Below, piece by piece: positions 7,137 to 11,638 of a DNA stretch of 11,638 nt. The notes beneath the pieces are model-generated. The model made no database searches. It saw nothing but the letters and a program-made list of their open reading frames with translations, and was not told the origin of the DNA. Position numbers and translations under genes: made by a program. Within the stretch, counting starts at the first letter, position 1; every line of letters starts with the position of its first letter. This DNA comes from Amoebophrya sp. AT5.2 (taxonomy: Eukaryota > Sar > Dinophyceae > Syndiniales > Amoebophryaceae): positions 1 through 11,638 of the forward strand of contig RXOD01006008.1 of assembly GCA_005223375.1 (NCBI GenBank). Direction: 5' to 3'.

Positions 7137-9824
7137 TCACACCAGTATTCCCGCGCTGATGGTCCCTGCCAGCAACAACGCGCTGAGCCCCGCAGAAAAA
7201 AACAGCACAAGTGAATTCGGACTCGGCGCCCCGAAGGCGCCACTTTGCGTGTCAGTTTCCTCGGTGCTGTCGCCCAGCGTGGCGTTGGTAAAATGCTCCC
7301 TCTGGTAGAAGTCCACGACATCCAGAACGCCGTCTTTCGGAATCAAACCCATTGGCGGTGTGAACTGCTCCTTTGGAGGCATCTGCAGCTGTTATGGTTC
7401 GGATACAAACATGAATTTAAAAAAAATCCTCCTACTTTGAAAGAAACGCACGAGAACTAGGGAGGCGAAACTACGACCAGTAGTACCAGTTTACAACTGA
7501 TGAGCGTTGGCGGGTTTCCGTTTTCGCGAATCGTGTATGCGAACGCGTTGCACGTGCTGGTTTGGAGACACAAGGTCGCGCAATCCGCCGCGCTGCTTGT
7601 GTAAGTCGCTGAGATCACGTACTGCTCGCCTGCCGCATAGTTCGAGTAAACCTGTATAGTGTTTTCACATCATCTGTTTCAGTGCGCGACGTCATGACAT
7701 GCGTGACTACTACGGCATTCCATTTCGAACATTTTCTGTCATTCATCCTCGAACTGCCTCTTCGGGGAAACACAAGTATCTGATCTTGCTAAAGTCTGGT
7801 CTACCACCCTACTAACGAGAAATAATCATAGAAGTCACCAAGATGAAGAAATACCGAAAACTCGAGTAGCGATCCCTTCTTCACGTGCAGGCAGCTGCCC
7901 TCCGGCGAGGGGGTCGGGACGTAGCCGCGGACACAAGTTCGGATCGCTCCGTATTTCGGCTTTACGGACATCAGGATTTTAAACGGATACAGTGAGGCAG
8001 CCACCGGGGCCTTTGGTACCGGGTTCACGTTCGTGCTGTCCTTCAGCAATACTGTGTCCCCGATCACCGCCGAAGTTTGGATCTGTCAGAATTTGAACCG
8101 ATATGAGCCGCAAGCTATAACTACCTCACCAGGTACAACTACAAGTACAAACGATGCACTCTACAAAAGAAGTCGTATCGAAGACATTTTGCAATACGAA
8201 GGTGTTGCTGATGATTTCGTCTCCGGGTCTCGCCGGCGGTATGGTTACCGTGACCAGTGCGGTGGAAAAGGTCTCCAGGTCGTTGGCGTTGGTGATCGTC
8301 ACCTCGTATTCAAGATTTTGGCAGGCCTGCTCATACACCGCGCCGCAGCTCGGGTTCGAGACGCACGCGTTTTTTGCGTACTGCAAGTCTTCGTACTCCT
8401 GCCCGAACACGTAGCCGTAACACTGCTGCGCGCCCTGGACCTCGTAGGTGATGGAGGTGGGACCGGAGTTAATGCCAGACACCTCGATATTCGCCCCCGG
8501 CCCAAGATCCGTCCACGTTGCCAAGTCGACCTTTGGGGGGGTGGGTTTGCAATTTTTGCGAGCGGGGATGATACATTTATTTTTTTCACCGATGATATGC
8601 TAAGGGGAAAGTCACTCCGATCGCGGAGTACTGTGCCGCCCACGACACACGATTTCTTCCGGCGGCGGAACTTTTCTGCCAAAATGACAGCCGTGCTTGT
8701 GGGTCGACTACATAGGCATAAGTTTTAGTAGTACCCACAAGTTTCCGGCGACGCCAATCGTGGTTCCTTCCTTGCTCAACGTTATGCTGCTCGCAGCGTA
8801 TGGTGCTTGGGCTTGCACGACTCGAGCGCACATTACGACGACCGGCGACCCGAAGTCCGCGCCAACGTGCGCCTCCAGAATCCCGCACGGACAACAAGGC
8901 GATATCCAGAACGTGTTCTCAAACCCGTCTGAAGATTTTACGTGTTGGTGGAAATCAATGGAGTAGGAGTTTCATTTCGCGAGATTCATTGTGCTGCTGA
9001 TCGAGGGCCAAGACAGGGTTTGAAGTGGCACCACTTCTCACCTGCTAAGGCTATAGTAGAAACAAATTTAGCGAGTTACCAGTCGCCTTCTCCGGCCCGT
9101 GGTTTCCTGTGAAGCTGCATGCTGCGGTGCTCGCCCGCGGCGGTGCTGTTGCCGCCATGGTGGTGATAGGTCCGTGCCTCAACGTCTGGTGCTCCAAAGG
9201 GCGCGTGCAGCCCTCGTCTTCGTAAAAGGCAAATTCTGCGACTCTCCAACCCTCACTCATCGCGACGGAATTTCGTATCACCCAAACCCGCGCCGCCTGC
9301 TCGGAGTTCGAGCCCTGTAAGCTTCGTGTGCGTTCTTCTTCGCCGCCTTCTCTTCTACTTCCACCTACAGGTCCTGTTTCCGCTGCTGGTGCTGATGGTG
9401 GTCCCGATGGCGACGGTCCTGGTCGCAAATACACCGTTTCCCATGTGGTTCCGTGCTTGTCCGTGTGCGTCGACGCGACTTCCGTTCGCGTGGGAACGTC
9501 TTGAGTAGATACGCTCGCGCTCGCAGCACTGCTCGCCGGAGGCGTCGCAGGCGGAGCGAGCGACTGCTGGGTGTTGGAGGTAACCAATTGCCGAGGGAGT
9601 GGTCGTGCGCCAACGTCGCTTGCAGAGGGCTCTAACTGCCGACGCGATGACTCCGTTCCCGTTGGTCGATCGCCGAGGTCGCCGCTGATTTCCGCCGCCG
9701 TGATGATGACTGGTGGAAAAGAAAGCAGCATCTGCCACACAAAGAGTGCTGTCCTCGATGATCTCCATGATGTTGATGTTCTCAACAAGTCCCTAGTTCG
9801 CGTCTTCGCGTAGGAGTAACGCAT
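7137..9824 (-). CDS. Gene B: paralogue of gene A, secreted discoidin-like Cys-rich surface protein, six exons
   Basis: Join 9824..9080, 8928..8735, 8530..8165, 8082..7855, 7651..7487, 7388..7137; about 649 aa with the ATG at 9824. That start puts a basic stretch before ALFVWQMLLSFPPVIITAA (residues 26-44), a good signal peptide or anchor. The frame stays open upstream to an ATG at 10550, so the start is uncertain. A Pro/Ser/Thr-rich linker is followed by a discoidin-like region (RVWVIRNSVAM, GWRVAEFAFYEDEGC, ATDGFENTFWISPCCPC, VGADFGSPVV). Next come a Cys module (SCGAVYEQAC), a beta-rich part (SVKPKYGAIRTCVRGYVP), a second Cys module (DCATLCLQTSTCNAFAYTI) and the conserved stalk LQMPPKEQFTPPMGLIPKDG. 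The C-terminus is a 24-residue hydrophobic tail (626-649) ending at the stop, preceded by Ser/Gly/Ala, which suggests GPI anchoring rather than a plain membrane span. In the stalk 18 of the first 28 residues equal gene A. Confidence 0.78.
7389..7486 (-). other. Gene B intron 5 (position shared with gene A intron 4)
   Basis: Donor AAACTG|GTACTACT and acceptor CATAACAG|CTGCAG, phase 0, 98 bp. It joins ISCKL to LQMPPKEQF. A second AG six bases downstream would remove two residues. Confidence 0.83.
7652..7854 (-). other. Gene B intron 4 (absent from gene A)
   Basis: Donor GTTTTCG|GTATTT and acceptor CTATACAG|GTTTAC, phase 0, 203 bp. It joins SLLEFS to VYSNYAAGEQY, which aligns gap-free with the continuous gene A stretch PLLEFRPYANLEAPVKY. 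Confidence 0.82.
8083..8164 (-). other. Gene B intron 3 (absent from gene A)
   Basis: Donor TCTTTT|GTAGAG and acceptor CTGACAG|ATCCAA, phase 0, 82 bp, the shortest in the window. It joins VFDTTSF to IQTSAVIGDT. Gene A is continuous at this point (MHPFALQTINLNG). Another donor-like site, GTACTTG, lies 15 bases further in but gives the wrong frame. Confidence 0.7.
8531..8734 (-). other. Gene B intron 2 (position shared with gene A intron 1)
   Basis: Donor TTGTGG|GTACTACT and acceptor CCCCAAAG|GTCGAC, phase 0, 204 bp, twice the length of its gene A counterpart. It joins GNLW to VDLATWTDL. The C-rich run before the acceptor fits a pyrimidine tract. Confidence 0.8.
8929..9079 (-). other. Gene B intron 1 (absent from gene A)
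   Basis: Donor GCGACTG|GTAACT and acceptor ATCTTCAG|ACGGG, phase 1, 151 bp. It joins GPEKAT to DGFENTFW. Gene A is continuous here (GPGNAFDGYINTIW), and the spliced product aligns with it without a gap. Confidence 0.82.
9022..9037. repeat. Inverted repeat inside gene B intron 1
   Basis: GAAGTGG and CCACTTC, 7-bp perfect arms around CA, in the middle of the intron. Significance unknown. Confidence 0.4.
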
Positions 9825-11162
9825 GAGTCCGGATATTTGGTGGAGGCGCGCATGCTGCCTTCGGCTTTGCTTCTGCTCTTCGTCCCCGGGTGTTCGTATC
9901 CTTCGCCGGCAGCAAGAAACTCTCGCGCAAAGGCCGGCAGAGGGTTTTCTTCGCTGCGGCGACGCTTCGTTATCTAAGAACCCTCGTGGGTCACCACATG
10001 ACGCGCCGCGGGGCGTGGACTGGCCCGGTGCGAATTCCGTTGCGCTAGAGCTCGTGCGCACCGCAATACTGTCGGGCAGCTGTGGCGATGAGGAGAAGTT
10101 TTCATGCAGCGCCGCGCGGCCGAGGATCACGTTGAGGCCAGGCATTAAGTTTGCGCGTTCATTGCTGTTCCTCCTATTTTCACTAGCTTTCTGTCCGCAA
10201 CGTCTCTTGCTGCTGCAGCTGCTGCCGCTATTTCTACCGCATCTGCGGCGCGCGCGACGCGATTCGGCGTTCAGACCCGGCTCCACTGCAGACGCCAGTG
10301 ATGAGGCACCCGACGCAGTCATCATGTGAGAAGTGCTTGGAGGAGGGGTGACGTGTCTTCCCTGTCTCGCATAGGCGGCGGCTCGGGGCCGTCGCACTGA
10401 TCTGGGTCGTACACCTACTATAGGAGAGAGGGGGAGCATCGTCTCTGTGAAGTGGTTGCTTGTGCGATAGAAATGGATCGGAAAGCGTTGCCGTTGCGAA
10501 AACTTGGTCATGCACGAGGACCATTTTGCTCTCGCGAACATCTCTCGCATTCCGTATCGACAATACCGCGCTTTTGACCTCTGGGTTCATGACGCTCAAC
10601 TCTCTCGGCCGCGGCGATGATAGTGCTGCATCGAGTGAACACCAAAGTAGAAACGCGCAAAGAAAATGCGAACTACACTTATCTTTTTTACGAATGCCAG
10701 ACTGGCTCGTCACCGTCCTCACGACTTCGATTTTATACCCTCGACTAGTACCGACCGGCGAGGAAGGCTTCGTCTGCAAGGGCGGCACGCGACTGATGGC
10801 GCATTCCTGTTTGTGAACCATCACAGAGGCAGGGCCCCCGCATAGTAAGCGCACCCCCGGCAGTGCGGCGACAAAGCGGCGACTTCTTCGAAGTGTAGAA
10901 CTGCCAGCGGGCGTATCCTAGGACTGCTACGGCGGCACCGTGGCTACCCCGGGCGCCAACATTCCGTCCGAGGTTAGCGCGCGCAGCGGTAGAAAAAACG
11001 TGACCCGCAGCGCGGTTCCATTTCTTCTGCTGGTCCCTTCCCGCTCGCAGGACCATCGTAAACGGCCCCCATACGCACCAACCTTGGAAGGACTGTTGAC
11101 GCTCGGCACGCTTTTCGGCAGTAGAAAACGGAACAAGCAATATAAGGGGGGGCCCCGCTAAG
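9825..11162. other. Region upstream of gene B without a supported gene
   Basis: The gene B frame stays open from 9824 back to an ATG at 10550; those 242 codons encode Arg/Ser-rich low-complexity protein with several internal Met and no recognisable domain. A second minus frame (about 10821-10234) has an ATG and an internal signal-peptide-like stretch (HFLCAFLLWCSLDAALSS); it could be a missed first exon of gene B. Neither has a paralogous match upstream of gene A. From 10855 to 11162 I see nothing beyond short overlapping frames. Confidence 0.4.
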
Positions 11163-11460
11163 TAACTAAAACAGCGGGGGGGCCGCGACAGAGGTGGATG
11201 GCGGGGGAGACGAACGGAAAAAGGCCAAGAAAGAAGCTAAGAAAAAAAAAGGAAGCTCAACAGCCCTGATATAGGCGCGCGGGCGACTAGGATAAAAACG
11301 GAAGACTAGCGGAGACGATGGAGAAAAAGAAAATGGAAAAAAAAAGCGAAGGAAAAAGGGGGGGGAACGGCAGGAACGAAGAATAGGAGACAAGGGCGCA
11401 AAGAATAGTAAAACACTACCCGTGAAAAAAAGGAGGGGAGCACAATAGAAATTGAGTTAA
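11163..11460. repeat. Purine-rich low-complexity tract
   Basis: About 300 bp strongly enriched in A and G on the plus strand, with repeated runs of A (up to 9) and G (up to 8). On the minus strand, the transcription direction of all genes here, it is a pyrimidine tract. No periodic unit is visible and there is no coding signal. Confidence 0.7.
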
Positions 11461-11508
11461 AAAAGAATAACCTTCCCACGTGGTGTTTGCGCCGATCGCG
11501 CGGATTAG

Positions 11509-11638
11509 GGAAAGGACTAAGGAAAGGACTCGAAGGAAAGGACTCTAAGGGAAGGACTCTAAGGAAAGGACTCTACGGAAAGGACTCTAAGGAAAGGACT
11601 CTAAGGAAAGGACTCCAAGGAAAGGACTCTAAGGAAAG
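11509..11638. repeat. 14-bp minisatellite (GGAAAGGACTCTAA)n, runs off the window
   Basis: Eight full 14-bp units (11521-11632) are preceded by one 12-base unit lacking CT (11509-11520) and followed by a partial copy cut by the window end. Variants include CGAA, GGGAAGG, CTAC and CCAA versions of the unit. The array probably continues beyond 11638. Confidence 0.95.

Noticed and set aside
7642..7867. 7-bp direct repeat (TACTCGA) flanking gene B intron 4, as a possible target-site duplication
   Set aside because: The copies are offset from the splice sites by different distances (7 and 3 bases), removing the segment would break the frame, and no terminal inverted repeats accompany it. Chance is likely.
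8033..8728. Plus-strand open frame of 231 codons
   Set aside because: It is antisense to gene B exons 3 and 4 and the introns beside them; no domain is recognisable.
9823..10329. Plus-strand open frame with a Leu-rich hydrophobic stretch
   Set aside because: The Leu-rich run is the complement of CAG/GCA-type codons on the minus strand. There is no family signature and no paralogue.

Overview
The window looks like a compact, intron-rich nuclear genome of a protist. Three protein genes all lie on the minus strand, separated by about 0.7 to 0.8 kb. The exons are GC-rich, introns are 82 to 416 bp, and one intron carries terminal inverted repeats that include its own 5' splice site. This combination (co-directional compact genes, introner-like introns, odd 5' splice sites, secreted discoidin-like Cys-rich proteins) would fit an alveolate of the dinoflagellate lineage such as a syndinian (Amoebophrya-like). 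That placement is inference, not something the sequence proves.

Layout in transcription order (right to left). 11638-9825: a 14-bp minisatellite, a purine-rich tract and about 1.3 kb with no gene I can support, apart from an Arg/Ser-rich open frame that may or may not belong to gene B. 9824-7137: gene B, six exons, about 649 aa. 7136-6405: intergenic. 6404-3113: gene A, five exons, 747 aa. 3112-2343: intergenic. 2342-1: the 5' part of UTP10/HEATR1 (two exons, running off the window), recognised from its N-terminal similarity to the U3 snoRNP HEAT-repeat protein.

Genes A and B are tandem paralogues. Both have an N-terminal hydrophobic signal, a disordered linker, a discoidin (F5/8 type C)-like galactose-binding fold, a Cys-rich module, a beta-rich middle region, a second Cys-rich (PAN/apple-like) module, a conserved MPP...GL..KDG.LDV.DFY stalk and a C-terminal hydrophobic segment. 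They are most likely cell-surface adhesion or coat proteins. I do not recognise the full architecture as a named family.

The most notable observation is the intron comparison. After reconstructing both genes by mutual alignment, only two of seven intron positions are shared. Two are found only in A and three only in B. Both shared introns, in both genes, begin with GTACT, while none of the five unshared ones does. One unshared intron (A3) has imperfect terminal inverted repeats starting GGTAAGT, as expected for an introner-type mobile intron. UTP10 is a housekeeping ribosome-biogenesis gene and has no evident functional link with the surface-protein pair.
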